From NCBI RefSeq assembly GCF_900115655.1, contig NZ_FOXF01000007.1, positions 1 through 64,000 of the forward strand: 64,000 nucleotides of DNA, written 5' to 3'. This document shows positions 1 through 11,300 of the stretch, piece after piece (the stretch's first letter is position 1; each line of letters opens with the position of its first letter). Origin of the DNA: Ruminobacter amylophilus. Its GTDB lineage: Bacteria > Pseudomonadota > Gammaproteobacteria > Enterobacterales > Succinivibrionaceae. The notes beneath the pieces are model-generated. The model did not search any database and was not told where the DNA came from. It saw nothing but the letters and a program-made list of their open reading frames with translations. The translations under genes were made by a program, and so were the position numbers.

Positions 1-224
1 CCGTTTCTGCGATTCTCGGTTTCTTTTGGTTCGGATGAACTCTTATCATAACCAAGATGTGCATCCATTTCGGCATTAAGCATCTTCTCAAAAATAGGTC
101 CAAAGACGTCCTTTAAGGCTTCATTAACGTCCTTAGCATTTTGTACGTCATAATTATTGAGAATTAAATCTGCAATTTTTTCAGCAGCTGGATTTCGCTT
201 AATATCTTTTTTTGCCATATTCAT
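1..224 (-). mobile_element. IS256-family (Mutator-type) transposase, N-terminal fragment cut by window edge
   Basis: About 74 codons read leftward off the window edge. The start is ATG at 222-224 or the in-frame ATG at 216-218; GGAG lies 4 nt upstream of the first. The peptide has the N-terminal layout of IS256-type transposases: a lysine-rich start, a segment around VNEALKDVFGPIFEKMLNAE, then MDAHLGYDK, matching the family hallmark EMDEHLGYEK, followed by the usual polar Glu/Asn/Arg stretch. The DDE catalytic core would lie outside the window, so completeness is unknown. Family assignment rests on motif recognition only. Confidence 0.8.
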
Positions 225-267
225 ATAACTCCAATTAAGTCTTTAATATTAACAGACTTAACAGGAA

Positions 268-291
268 TACACGAATTTTATGTCACACCCC
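268..291. repeat. Candidate terminal inverted-repeat end of the IS256-type element
   Basis: About 65 bp upstream of the transposase start, the minus strand reads GGGGTGTGACATAAAATTCG, resembling the GTGT/TGACA-rich outer ends of IS256-family elements. The element boundary would then lie near 291. The partner repeat lies outside the window, so this is inference. Confidence 0.4.
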
Positions 292-344
292 GGAATGTCG
301 GTTTAAACTTCTCTAAATACATATTTCCATCCTTCCTTGCTAAT

Positions 345-370
345 AAAAAAGGGGATTTTCATCCCCTTAC
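345..370 (-). terminator. Intrinsic terminator after the phage tail remnant
   Basis: On the minus strand AAGGGGA pairs with TCCCCTT across a short loop, followed by a T-rich run, just beyond the stop of the tail-protein remnant at 379. Confidence 0.7.
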
Positions 371-378
371 ACACTCAA

Positions 379-717
379 TCAACCTGAAACAGTTGTTGCT
401 GTTGACCAGGTTACGTCACTTTCCTGCTTACCGGTTATCTTAAGCTGCATAAAACCGTCAGCAGTACCGGACACAATCTGATATCCGAGAAGCTTCAGCG
501 AGTAAGACGCAATCTTACCATTAGTCCACTGATGCTTAATCATCACGGTCTCATGTGCGGCGGCAGCCGCAATTAATGCAGCCTGATCAGAGTCATCATA
601 GAAATACAAGGTAAGTTCCTTGTCTGATGAATCCTTAAGCCCCGGATCGTATCTCTTGCGGTCGTCATCAATGGTGGTACAATCCACGGATTCAGCAAAA
701 ATATCAGATAGTTTCTG
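379..717 (-). pseudogene. Phage tail tube protein remnant (5'-truncated)
   Basis: A reading frame of about 113 codons opens after in-frame TGA codons at 718-723; the only initiator is GTG at 685-687, giving 102 aa. The peptide has features of the phage major tail tube family: a VDCTT..DD segment, then YDPGLKDSSD, a hydrophobic beta-rich middle, and a C-terminal LKITGKQESDVTW stretch like the ITGKVTW ends of tail tube proteins. The N-terminal third expected in the family is missing, the upstream sequence is broken in all frames, and no other phage gene is visible. I read it as a decayed prophage relic beside an IS, but a functional short domesticated protein cannot be excluded. Confidence 0.6.
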
Positions 718-761
718 TCATCAGTACCGGAAGTAAAACGCGATACGGACTGATTTCCATT

Positions 762-793
762 AAAAAAGGCCTGTTTTTCAGAACAGGCCTTTT
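762..793. terminator. Bidirectional intrinsic terminator between tail remnant and chemoreceptor gene
   Basis: AAAAGGCCTGTT and AACAGGCCTTTT form a 12-bp stem around a TTTCAG loop, giving a T run on either strand. It lies 5 nt beyond the stop of the minus-strand chemoreceptor gene. Confidence 0.85.
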
Positions 794-797
794 GATT

Positions 798-2720
798 CTA
801 TTCTTCTGAATCCTCGATAACGTCATCAGTTATCTTGAATCTGTCAAATGCCTCCCTCATCTCATGAACAGCCTTTGAAAGTACCATATATGCCCTGGTA
901 CACTGAACCATGTCCGCAGAGATTTCCTGAGTACTCTGATGCATTCTGTCCATACTGTCATGAACCACATCAAAATTCTGTTCCTGAACAGTGGTTGAAC
1001 GGGCTGTGGAAACCGTCATCTCTGCCACGTTGGCCATGTGGGTATCAATTTCATTAAGCTTGTCCACAATGGATTCAACCCATTCAATGGTGACACTGCA
1101 GCTCTTTGAACTCCTGTTCATCATGCCGATAGCCTTATCGGTACCCTCCTGATAAGCCTTCGTGCTGTTTTCAATTTCGGTAATGGAATCCTGTGTTCTG
1201 GAGGACAGAGCTCTCACCTCGTCGGCAACCACGGCAAAACCGCGCCCGTATTCCCCTGCTCTCGCAGCTTCAATGGCGGCGTTTAGTGCCAGAAGATTGG
1301 TCTGTTCGGCAATTTCTCTGATGGTTCCGACCACTGAAGCAACTCCGGAAGTGAGTTTTCCAAGATTTTCTATGGCCATGGAAGTCGCTTCTATATCGGT
1401 TCGAAGTACGTTTACCGATTCCTTGGCTTTATTGGCTATATCCACACTGTTGCTTGAAAGAGTATGAATGGATGAAACCTTTGAGGCCACGTCATCTGAA
1501 TTTCTGGAGATTTCATCTGTGGCAAGATGCATCTTTTTGATTGATTCAGCCACGTTTCCGGTAACTGTCTCCTGCTTTATCAGTTCATTTTCCACATTGG
1601 TGGCGGCAGCGGTACATGTATCGATACTGCTGAGCAGAGAATCACCCATTGCCCTGACTTTTCTGACAACACGGCACTGCTCTTCGAGGTACTCATTCAT
1701 GTTTCGGGACATTTCACCTATTTCATCATTTGAACAGCATTCTTCAATACGATCGGAAAAATCATGATTGCGGTTCATGTTGCTGATAAGAGAGGTAATG
1801 TCTGAAACCGGAACTGAAATATATCTGGTAATGTAGAGTCTTACTGAAATGAACACGATTATAAACATAATAATCATGGCACAGTACTGGATAAAAATGG
1901 TATTGTTGAGACTGCTGAGAACACTTCTCTCATCGAGACAGATAAACACCTTCCATTCCGAATCCCCTACCATGGTTCCCAGAATCCATTTATCTTCCCC
2001 TGTTTTGTCCTTATAGCTCACGAATTCCCTGCGATTGCCGTTCAGGACGTTGTTTATGAACTCAGAAGTATAGACCGGATCAAGTTCGGAAACATTCTTT
2101 CCTCGGTAACTGTCGTCATCACTCCATATAACTATGTCGTTAACGCTGTTGAGCAGAAGTACCCTGGCTGAGTTCGGAAGATCCAGATCGTCACTTACGA
2201 CGGCTATGTCATGGATGTGAACATCCACGCCGAGTACCCCGTTCTCCTTCCTTACAAGCCATGACACAACCCAGTCGGATACGGTTTCCTCATACTCCAT
2301 ATCATCCATTCTGACCTCAGAAGTGGCCCGTTTGAACCAGCCGTGTTTTCTGGCATCATATCCGTCATCATATGCACCTCTGGCATGTTCCTCATCTGTC
2401 TGATCACTCGCGTAAATCTTTCCGTCATCAGCGGCATAGTAAACATCCATTTTGAATGCATTTCCGGTAACCTTGAGAAACTCACGATCAATAAGCTTCT
2501 GCAGATTCATGTTGGACAGACTGGTAGCTATCTCGGCTCTCTCCTTCTGCCATTTTTCAAGAGTATTACTGAAGTTGTGCGCTACCGCGTTGAAAAAAAG
2601 ATAGGAATCACTTACCGTGCGTTTTTTATCAAACATGATGCTGTTTATCATCATCGCCAGAAAAAACAGAATCAGCGGAATCAGGGTCAGTATAAATATT
2701 TTGGCTCTCAAAGATTTCAT
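798..2720 (-). CDS. Methyl-accepting chemotaxis protein (dCache-HAMP-MA)
   Basis: Transmembrane chemoreceptor of about 640 aa. In order: TM1 (about 6-28), a roughly 245-residue periplasmic sensor of dCache type, TM2 (about 275-297), a HAMP segment (about 298-350), and a cytoplasmic signalling domain with the conserved hairpin tip [23 protein letters not shown] (shown only in part: [19 protein letters not shown], near 480). It is expected to control CheA/CheW and be methylated by CheR/CheB, none of which is encoded here. I chose the second Met because the hydrophobic segment follows directly (MKSLRAKIF); starting at 2747 would add nine residues, and neither start has a strong ribosome-binding site. 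The ligand is not predictable. Monocistronic between terminators. Confidence 0.93.
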   Translation of the reverse strand: MKSLRAKIFILTLIPLILFFLAMMINSIMFDKKRTVSDSYLFFNAVAHNFSNTLEKWQKERAEIATSLSNMNLQKLIDREFLKVTGNAFKMDVYYAADDGKIYASDQTDEEHARGAYDDGYDARKHGWFKRATSEVRMDDMEYEETVSDWVVSWLVRKENGVLGVDVHIHDIAVVSDDLDLPNSARVLLLNSVNDIVIWSDDDSYRGKNVSELDPVYTSEFINNVLNGNRREFVSYKDKTGEDKWILGTMVGDSEWKVFICLDERSVLSSLNNTIFIQYCAMIIMFIIVFISVRLYITRYISVPVSDITSLISNMNRNHDFSDRIEECCSNDEIGEMSRNMNEYLEEQCRVVRKVRAMGDSLLSSIDTCTAAATNVENELIKQETVTGNVAESIKKMHLATDEISRNSDDVASKVSSIHTLSSNSVDIANKAKESVNVLRTDIEATSMAIENLGKLTSGVASVVGTIREIAEQTNLLALNAAIEAARAGEYGRGFAVVADEVRALSSRTQDSITEIENSTKAYQEGTDKAIGMMNRSSKSCSVTIEWVESIVDKLNEIDTHMANVAEMTVSTARSTTVQEQNFDVVHDSMDRMHQSTQEISADMVQCTRAYMVLSKAVHEMREAFDRFKITDDVIEDSEE

Positions 2721-3082
2721 AGCGCACCCGTACAGGAGACTTGTCATACAAAAAACACAGCAGTTCGAAAAAAATATTATTTACTGTGTATATTCAATAG
2801 AAATAATATACTTATGAATTTTAACACGATACCAGCCGCCGTATTTTGCAACCTATCTCATTTATGTAATCATATTCCGTTTTTTTGTATGTTTACGATC
2901 ATTCGGAATGATACGGATACAAAAGGAAAGCCCGGACATTTACGACCGCTTTCACTTCGGTTTCTGATTTTCAAAAAAAGCACGACAGCGGAATCACGCT
3001 GATTTCCGCTGCCGTTACTGATAGTTTGATGCCGGATATTAACAGTAATGACTGCCTGTGAATATCCAGGTCGTAAATATTT
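2721..3082. other. Intergenic region between chemoreceptor gene and ttcA
   Basis: No convincing gene. It holds the chemoreceptor upstream region (AT-rich, no clear promoter recognised) and two inverted repeats near ttcA, listed separately. Confidence 0.5.
2973..3010 (-). terminator. Probable ttcA terminator
   Basis: On the minus strand AGCGGAA pairs with TTCCGCT (2987-3010), followed after seven bases by T7. A second hairpin, GGATATT/AATATCC with inner ACAG/CTGT (3034-3067), lies between it and the ttcA stop and lacks a T run. Confidence 0.5.
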
Positions 3083-3907
3083 CTAATCTTCGGACTTTCG
3101 TTCAGCCTTCAGATTGAAATCATATTTGGTTGTATCGAGAAGATGGCTCAAACAGATATCCTTTAAGGCCTTGAACATGATTTCACTTCGGCCGTGATAC
3201 TGTCTGTCCCAGTTTCTTATCATCTCCTCAATCTCCTTGCGCATCTTGTTTTCACCCAGAGAACAGATGTCTTTTGACAGAATCGGATAATTTCTGATTT
3301 CAGCCAGTCTGATTAGATCCTTTTCCCTGCAGTAGGCCAGAGGTCTTATCACGATGTTGTCCCCGTCGTCAGTCAGGAGTTTAGGAGGCATGCTCTTGAG
3401 CTTTCCGGCATAGAACAGATTCAGGAAAAATGTTGCGAGGATGTCATCGGCATGATGGCCGAGTGCGATTTTCGTGATTCCGAGTTCTCTTGCCGTACGG
3501 TACAGAATACCTCTTCTCAGTCGGGAACAGAGGGAACAGATGTTTTTGCCGTCAGGAATCTTGTCGATAATGATGTCGTGAATGTTTTCCTTTATGACAT
3601 GATATTCAAGTCCGGTTCCCTTAAGATAGTTTTCCACTATCCCTTCGGGATATTTCGGGAACATGCCGTTAAGATGCACCGGAATCAGCTCGAAATCAAC
3701 GGGAGCACTGCGCTTTAAACTCTGAAGTATCTCCAGCAGCGCATAACTGTCCTTTCCGCCTGACATGCATACCATCACCCTGTCGCCGTCCTCAATCATG
3801 TTGAAGTCGGCAATGGCCTTTCCGGCCGCATGTCTCAGTCTCTTCTGCAGCTTGTTGAAATTGTAAAGCTGCTTCTGACTCAATTCTTCTTTAGTTTCAT
3901 TAACCAT
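3083..3907 (-). CDS. ttcA: tRNA 2-thiocytidine(32) synthetase TtcA
   Basis: ATP- and Fe-S-dependent enzyme that thiolates C32 of certain tRNAs. The protein carries the PP-loop SGGKDS (about residues 49-54), the cluster-binding pair [10 protein letters not shown] (about 124-133), and [10 protein letters not shown], all hallmarks of TtcA. The later CxxC region of enterobacterial TtcA is altered: one Cys remains (DICSLGEN, about residue 215), which still supplies a third ligand position. I chose the start at Met-Val-Asn-Glu, which matches the family length (about 274 aa); an upstream in-frame ATG at 3955 would add 16 unconserved residues. Neither start has a clear ribosome-binding site. Monocistronic. 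Confidence 0.93.
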   Translation of the reverse strand: MVNETKEELSQKQLYNFNKLQKRLRHAAGKAIADFNMIEDGDRVMVCMSGGKDSYALLEILQSLKRSAPVDFELIPVHLNGMFPKYPEGIVENYLKGTGLEYHVIKENIHDIIIDKIPDGKNICSLCSRLRRGILYRTARELGITKIALGHHADDILATFFLNLFYAGKLKSMPPKLLTDDGDNIVIRPLAYCREKDLIRLAEIRNYPILSKDICSLGENKMRKEIEEMIRNWDRQYHGRSEIMFKALKDICLSHLLDTTKYDFNLKAERKSED

Positions 3908-3977
3908 ATTGTCTAATTGCTTTATTGTTGTCTTAATTGAGGGGAGGCATGGCACTGGACCGATACCTCATACCTAT

Positions 3978-4010
3978 ATAAAACCGCAGATGTCATCAAC
4001 AGCTGCGGTT
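3978..4010 (-). terminator. Intrinsic terminator of the DUF5710 gene
   Basis: On the minus strand AACCGCAG pairs with CTGCGGTT (3982-4010), followed by TTTTATA. It lies about 100 nt beyond the stop at 4108. Confidence 0.7.
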
Positions 4011-4107
4011 AAAAATCACTTGCGGAATTCTGAATCCGCCTTCTCGTCTGCCTGTCGGCATGTTCAGTAAATCCGATGTCCCCTGTCAGGACGCGACATC
4101 CGAAATA

Positions 4108-4545
4108 CTACATCCATCTGGAAAAATCTTCCAGAGCCACACCGGCGGGAACATACCATTTCTTGACGTTTTTATCCCATCTGGCGCCTAAAGACTTGGC
4201 TTCGTCCTTCTCGCTGAAAGGCACGTTAAGGTAGGTCACGTCTGAAGAACTTCCTGCTGATGACTGTCTGTCACCGCTTCTCTGTCTTCCGCCTGAAGCA
4301 TAATCTGAGTTCTGCTGCCGTCCCTCTGGTGCGACTGCGGCAGGATATGCGTACCCGGAGGCTCTGCCGGAAGGAGAAACCTGAGGAATCACGCCTGAAT
4401 CCTGAGAATAAATGAAAGGCAGATCCTCACAGCAGAAATCATGCCCGTCATCAACAGGAACCAGATAATCGTCTTCAGATACCGGGATGCTTTCAATACT
4501 GTGTCTGAACAGTTCTTCAGCATCAAAATCATTGTTATCAGTCAT
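4108..4545 (-). CDS. DUF5710 domain-containing protein
   Basis: 145 aa. The first 100 residues are acidic then Ser/Gly/Arg-rich and probably disordered. The C-terminal 45 residues form a recognisable DUF5710 module: TYLNVPFSEKDEAKSLGARW followed by DKNVKKWYVPAG. That small domain is known from plasmid TraC-type primases and assorted stand-alone proteins; its function is not established. TGAGGT lies 4 nt before the ATG. It sits just downstream of pheT, where many gammaproteobacteria carry ihfA, but it is separated from pheT by a hairpin. No signal peptide or membrane segment. Confidence 0.8.
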   Translation of the reverse strand: MTDNNDFDAEELFRHSIESIPVSEDDYLVPVDDGHDFCCEDLPFIYSQDSGVIPQVSPSGRASGYAYPAAVAPEGRQQNSDYASGGRQRSGDRQSSAGSSSDVTYLNVPFSEKDEAKSLGARWDKNVKKWYVPAGVALEDFSRWM

Positions 4546-4602
4546 AAAACCTCACAGAACGACAGATACCTGCCTGTCCCGAACATACCCATACAGACAA
4601 TA

Positions 4603-4630
4603 TCCCGAAGGCGGTTCTGCACCTTCGGGA
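4603..4630 (-). terminator. Probable pheST terminator
   Basis: TCCCGAAGG and CCTTCGGGA form a 9-bp stem with a 10-nt loop, 15 nt beyond the pheT stop. The following T tract is weak (ATATTGT). Confidence 0.55.
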
Positions 4631-4644
4631 TTCGCATTACCGGA

Positions 4645-7032
4645 TTAGTCTCTTAATACTGCACCGAGCTTGTCAGCAAGATTTCTGATTACTGAATCGG
4701 AGAAGCTGCTGATATCGGCATCTTCAAGAGTCTTTTCAGTACTCTGAAGAATAGCACTGAAGGCGATACTCTTCTTTCCTTCAGGAACACCGTTACCTGA
4801 GAACACGTCGAAAATGTTTACGCTGCGTACCAGATCACCGCATTCCTTAACCACGCTGATAATGCTGTCTGCGGAAACGGAAGCATCAACAACGATTGCA
4901 AAGTCACGCTTGATTGAAGGATACTTGGAGATTTCGGCATAGTCAGGAATTCTGCGGGTCTTGAGAGCGCTGAGTTTCAGATCGAACAGGTAAACCGGAC
5001 GCTTGAGACCGAGCTTCTTCTGTACTACAGGATGAATGAGACCTACATAACCGACGATTTCACCGTTAAGCTTGATAACAGCGCTTACACCAGGGTGCAG
5101 AGCGGTGATGTCATCTCTTTCAAATACGAATTCATCAGCCCTTCCGGTAACTTCAAGCAGTCTTTCAACATCGCCCTTCACGTCAAAGAAATCAACTTCT
5201 CTGTTGGTGATGTTCCAGCTGTCATCGGCAATGGTACCGTACACGGCACCTGCAATGTGATCTTCCTGAAGAATGCCGTTTTCAGCCTTTTCATCCTTAA
5301 TGAAGGTCAGACCGCATTCAAAGAGTTTCATACGCTGAACCTGACGGTTTACGTTGTATAAAACGGTATTGATGAGACCTGCCCAGATGGTGGTTCTCAT
5401 GGCTGACATGTCGGCTGAAATAGGAGAAGGCAGAATGATTGCTTCGGTTTCAGGCTTCAGAGTCTTGAGGCTGGCAGGATCAACGAAGCTGTAGGTTACA
5501 ACTTCATGGTATCCGGTATCAGCCAGTACGGACTTGATGTCATAGGTGGTTACTTCGGCTTCACACTGCTTGATCATTCTTAACGGAGCAACAGGGTCGC
5601 GGTTAGGAATGTTGTCATAGCCGTAGATACGGGCAACTTCTTCACAGATATCCACAGGGATGGCAATGTCATATCTCCATGAAGGACTGGTTACGGTTAC
5701 TGAAGTGCCGTCTGCAGCCAGAACAGGCTTCATGCCGAGACGGGTTAAAATGTCAAGAACGGTGTCCTTGGCGATTTCAATGCCGATAACGTCGTTGATG
5801 TAGCTGAAGGCAACATTGATGTCATTGCGTACAGGGAACTTTTCAGGAGCTACTGCTTCGTTTACCGGACCTGCTTCACCGCCGCAGATTTCCAGAATGA
5901 AGGCAGTGGCTCTTTCCATTGCGTCTCTGGTGATGGTGTAATCAACACCTCTTTCGTATCTGTGTGAGGCATCGGTTGCAAGACCGTATTCTCTTGCTCT
6001 GTTCTTGATTGCTGAAGGAGCAAAGAATGCAGATTCAAGCAGAACGTCTCTGGTTTCTGAGGTAACACCGGTAGCGGCGCCGCCGAAAATTCCTGCAAGA
6101 GCAACAGGACCGTTTCTGTCGGCTATAACCAGGGTACCTTCCTTGAGCTCAGCCTCTTCACCGCTTAAAAGCACCAGCTTTTCACCGGCAACTGCCTGAC
6201 GGACAATAATCTGATCATTAAGCCTGTTCAGATCGAAGGCGTGCATAGGCTGACCGAGTTCAAGAAGAATGTAGTTGGTGATATCAACAATGGCGTCGAT
6301 TGAACGGATACCGCAGCGACGGAGTTTTTCCTGCATCCATAAAGGACTAGGCTTGGTGATGTCAACGTTTCTGATTACGCGGCAGAGATATCTAGGACAG
6401 GCATCCTTGTCCTGAACATCAACACTGAAAGTGTCACTGATTGATGCAGGAACTTCACTGATTACAGGATAGTTAACATCCTTTGAAGTAAGTACGCCGA
6501 GTTCTCTGGCAATACCGCGGATGCTGAGACAGTCAGCACGGTTGGCGGTAAGGTCAACTTCAACTGAATTATCGCTGAGATTGAGGTATTCATGGATATC
6601 CATTCCGACAGGAGCGTCTGCAGGGAATTCAATGATGCCGTTGCTTTCTTCTGAAAGTTCAAGTTCCTTGAGAGAACAGAGCATGCCGTTTGAAGGCACT
6701 CCTCTTAACTTTGCAGGCTTGATTTTGAAATTACCTGGAAGAACGGCACCTACCTTGGCGCAGGCAACCTTTAAACCGGCACGGCAGTTTGGAGCACCGC
6801 ACACAATGTCCAGAACCTCGTCACCTACGTTAACGGTGGTTACGTGAAGGTGATCTGAATCAGGATGATCGGCACAGGTCAGAACTTCACCGACAACCAC
6901 GTTGGTGAATTCACCGCATACAGGGTTAACTGAATCAACTTCGAGACCGGCCATGGTGATAGTATCAGCAATCTTATCCACTGACAGACCGGTAGGAACA
7001 AGTTCATCGATCCATAACTTATTGAAATTCAT
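4645..7032 (-). CDS. pheT: Phenylalanyl-tRNA synthetase beta subunit
   Basis: 795 aa, the usual gammaproteobacterial length. It pairs with PheS as an alpha2-beta2 synthetase charging tRNA-Phe. Visible domains in order: N-terminal tRNA-binding OB fold (about 40-150, with HPDSDHLHVTTVNVG), B3/B4 editing domain (about 215-390), B5 (about 400-475), a synthetase-like core, and a C-terminal ferredoxin-like anticodon-binding domain (about 700-795, starting YPSIKRDFAIVVD). AGGAGC lies upstream of the ATG. It follows pheS after an 11-nt gap in one operon. Confidence 0.98.
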   Translation of the reverse strand: MNFNKLWIDELVPTGLSVDKIADTITMAGLEVDSVNPVCGEFTNVVVGEVLTCADHPDSDHLHVTTVNVGDEVLDIVCGAPNCRAGLKVACAKVGAVLPGNFKIKPAKLRGVPSNGMLCSLKELELSEESNGIIEFPADAPVGMDIHEYLNLSDNSVEVDLTANRADCLSIRGIARELGVLTSKDVNYPVISEVPASISDTFSVDVQDKDACPRYLCRVIRNVDITKPSPLWMQEKLRRCGIRSIDAIVDITNYILLELGQPMHAFDLNRLNDQIIVRQAVAGEKLVLLSGEEAELKEGTLVIADRNGPVALAGIFGGAATGVTSETRDVLLESAFFAPSAIKNRAREYGLATDASHRYERGVDYTITRDAMERATAFILEICGGEAGPVNEAVAPEKFPVRNDINVAFSYINDVIGIEIAKDTVLDILTRLGMKPVLAADGTSVTVTSPSWRYDIAIPVDICEEVARIYGYDNIPNRDPVAPLRMIKQCEAEVTTYDIKSVLADTGYHEVVTYSFVDPASLKTLKPETEAIILPSPISADMSAMRTTIWAGLINTVLYNVNRQVQRMKLFECGLTFIKDEKAENGILQEDHIAGAVYGTIADDSWNITNREVDFFDVKGDVERLLEVTGRADEFVFERDDITALHPGVSAVIKLNGEIVGYVGLIHPVVQKKLGLKRPVYLFDLKLSALKTRRIPDYAEISKYPSIKRDFAIVVDASVSADSIISVVKECGDLVRSVNIFDVFSGNGVPEGKKSIAFSAILQSTEKTLEDADISSFSDSVIRNLADKLGAVLRD

Positions 7033-7043
7033 TTACTCAGCTC

Positions 7044-8315
<1,272 letters not shown>

Positions 8316-8322
8316 CTGCGAT

Positions 8323-8351
8323 ATTATACCCTATCAGACCAACTTTCTAAA
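8323..8351 (-). promoter_or_regulatory. Promoter of pheST
   Basis: On the minus strand: -35 TTTAGA (8346-8351), 17-bp spacer, consensus -10 TATAAT (8323-8328). Confidence 0.7.
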
Positions 8352-8397
8352 AGATATAAATAAAATGACTTAAGGATATGGTCCTAAAACATTTAAG

Positions 8398-11300
8398 TTA
8401 CTTCTTTTTAATTATTTTTCCGGTGTATTCCCCCTGACAGAAATCAAATCCCAGATCTTTTACGACCGAGAACTGAGCTTCATTGTTTACGGCCACGGCA
8501 ATTGACTGCTTGCCGAGCTTCTTCATCATTTCCACAGCAGACTTGGCAACCTGCCATGCTGATGAATTTCTGCTGAGATTTCTGGTATAGAACTCATCGA
8601 ACTGAACACACTGTATCGGGAATTTTTCCAGAACCTCGATGGAAATTCTGTTACCCACGAAATCCTTGAGGGCAAAGCCCACGCCGGTATCACTGAATCT
8701 GTTGATAAAGCGTTCAAGCTGCTGAAGTCTGTTGTCCAGCTTTTCGGTATCAAACTGGAAATACAGCTTTGAACACAGTTCAGGACATCCTGAAACCGCC
8801 TTGTAGATGGCATCCACACGGTAGTTGTCGCACAAGGTTTCACTGTGGATGCATACAAGAATTCTGTTCACATCGGCAAACATGCCGCCGTTCTGCTTCA
8901 TGCGGGTCAGATTGTCGATAAGCCATGCATCAAGATACGGCATCAGATTGAAATCCGAGGTAAGTTCCCTGAATTCCGAAACATCAATAAACTGTCCCTT
9001 TGAGTTCTTGACCTTCACCAGATATTCACACCACTTGGCACCGGAATCTGCCGTTCCGCAGTTGAGAAGAGGCTTTCTTACGGCCACTACACCATTGTTT
9101 TCAATGGCCTGCCAGATGGATGTCGACATATCCACGCTTCTGCGTGACATGAGAATTCGATCTGATTTTTCACAGAGAAGGAAGCACTGATTGCATCCCT
9201 GGATACGGGCGTTTCTGCAGGCAATGTCGGCATAGGAAAGCAGTACTGAAACGTCATTATCCACAATTGACATGTCAACAATACCGCAGTCGGTAGTCAC
9301 ATTGTAAATAAAGCCGTCGGACTGATAACGCATGTCAGCGATATCCTTTATCCATGACTTGACGGTATTGAGCACAATATACACACTGCGCATCACCACG
9401 GCGAATTCATCATTGTTCAGACAGATAAGACTGCTGTTTTCAGGCAGATGCTTCTGAAGATATTCGGAAATCTGTCTGAGCATTCTGTCGGCATGCTCGT
9501 GACCGACGGTATCTCTGATGTACTTAAGGTTATTCACGTGAATAAAGCACAGGTAATCCTTACCGCCCTGATCAGCAGCGGCATCGCCGTCCTGTGTTCT
9601 CTCGGCCACACTCACGGATCTTTCATCATCACCGCTGAAAATGCTCTGAAGCAGATGCATCATGTACTTTCTGTTATATGCTCCGGTGTTCTGATCGTGA
9701 TATTCCATGTAACGGATCTGCTGCTTCAGACTTTCGTCACCGGAAATATCCTTAACGTCACCGATAATGCAGAATGCACTGCTGTTTTCTTCGGAAAGAC
9801 GGATGGACATGCTCACGAAAATAACATTGCCGTCTGAAGAGAAGAACTTAAGCTTGATGTTGTCAACACTGCCGTCAAGAAGCGCGGCATAGCTGTCACC
9901 GTGCTCGCTCTTGGCTTCATCATACTTCTGCATGAGAATGGCGACACTGCTGCCGTATGTCTTCTGACTATCCTCATCGGCGCACAGATGCTTGATGTTG
10001 GTTTTACCGCAGGCGCTTATCTCGTTAACGTTTCTGTACCCGAGAATACGGCACAGTGCCGGATTGATATTCAGAATCTTACCGTCAACGTCAGCCTTGA
10101 ACATGCCTTCATTGGTAAGACTGAAGAAGTTCACAAACTGTCTGCGGCTCATTTTGGCCTTCTGAGTCACATTGCGGTTATAGTTCTTTTCCTTATAGAA
10201 GCGGTAAATCAGTGACACGCTGATCATGATGGCCGCGGATACGGAAATCAGGAAGAAGTCGTATACCGCATACTTTGACCATCCGAGCATGCCGTAGGTG
10301 CAGAGATACGGGAAAATACAGCCGAAAAGGAAGGCGAGCTGAGCCAGGGAATATATGAGATGAGCTGAATTTCTTCTGATGACGGCGTATAAAAACCACA
10401 CAAGAGTAAGGACAAACATCACCGCTGTTCCAAAGAAGAACAGAATGGCGGAGAAATATCCGGGAACAAACCACACCAGAACGGAACTGATAATCAGGAA
10501 CAGACTGAAGATTCTGCTGACATATTTGAGAATCACCCACTTGGCGTTGCTTAAATATTCAAGACTTATGAGCTGTATGCCCCACAGGGTAATGAAGCAG
10601 AGGCACTGATAAAGGCTGGCGACATCCACATGGTTAAGGAAAGACAGGAACAATGATGAATAGCTGCCGGTAATCAGCAGATTGGACATAATGCCCACTG
10701 CAAAAAGATCGTATGCCAGATATCTCTTTTCCTTAAGCAGGATGAACATAATGAAAGAGAATACACTGACCAGAAGCATGAAGCCGGTGATAATCGCATT
10801 TACAATCTTTTCTTCGGCATCATGATGAGAGAAGCTTCTTAAATCCTGAAGTCTCATGTCAAGACGATAGTCCTGATCAGACTTTGCCCTGATGTACAGC
10901 TCCGTTCTGCCGTCCTTGTAATCAAGAAAATTTATAGGGAATGAGTAACCTGCTGAAGGAAATACCTTTCTGGCTCCTGATTTGAGGCCCGTATGCCACA
11001 CTCTTGAAAGAGCCCCGTTGGGACCGACAACGTATACACTCAGGTATTTTACGAAAATATTGTTTACCGACAGGACAAGATTTCTTTCATCTGCGGATCT
11101 GTTGACAATGGTCACGTGGTACCAGTAGGTTTTGTCCCCCACGTCTGGAAGAACCGAGCAGCTTGAAAGAATATCATCGCTGTCACGCCATTCATCCTCC
11201 GGAAGATCCCACGGCCATTCAACATTTTCCTGACCTTCCATATATTCAACATAGGAGTTTAGACGCACATTGACATTACTGTCCCTGATTACGTACACGG

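Noticed and set aside
2343-3002. 219-codon plus-strand frame across the chemoreceptor 5' end
   Set aside because: Mostly antisense to the chemoreceptor sensor domain and poor in recognisable motifs; a shadow frame.
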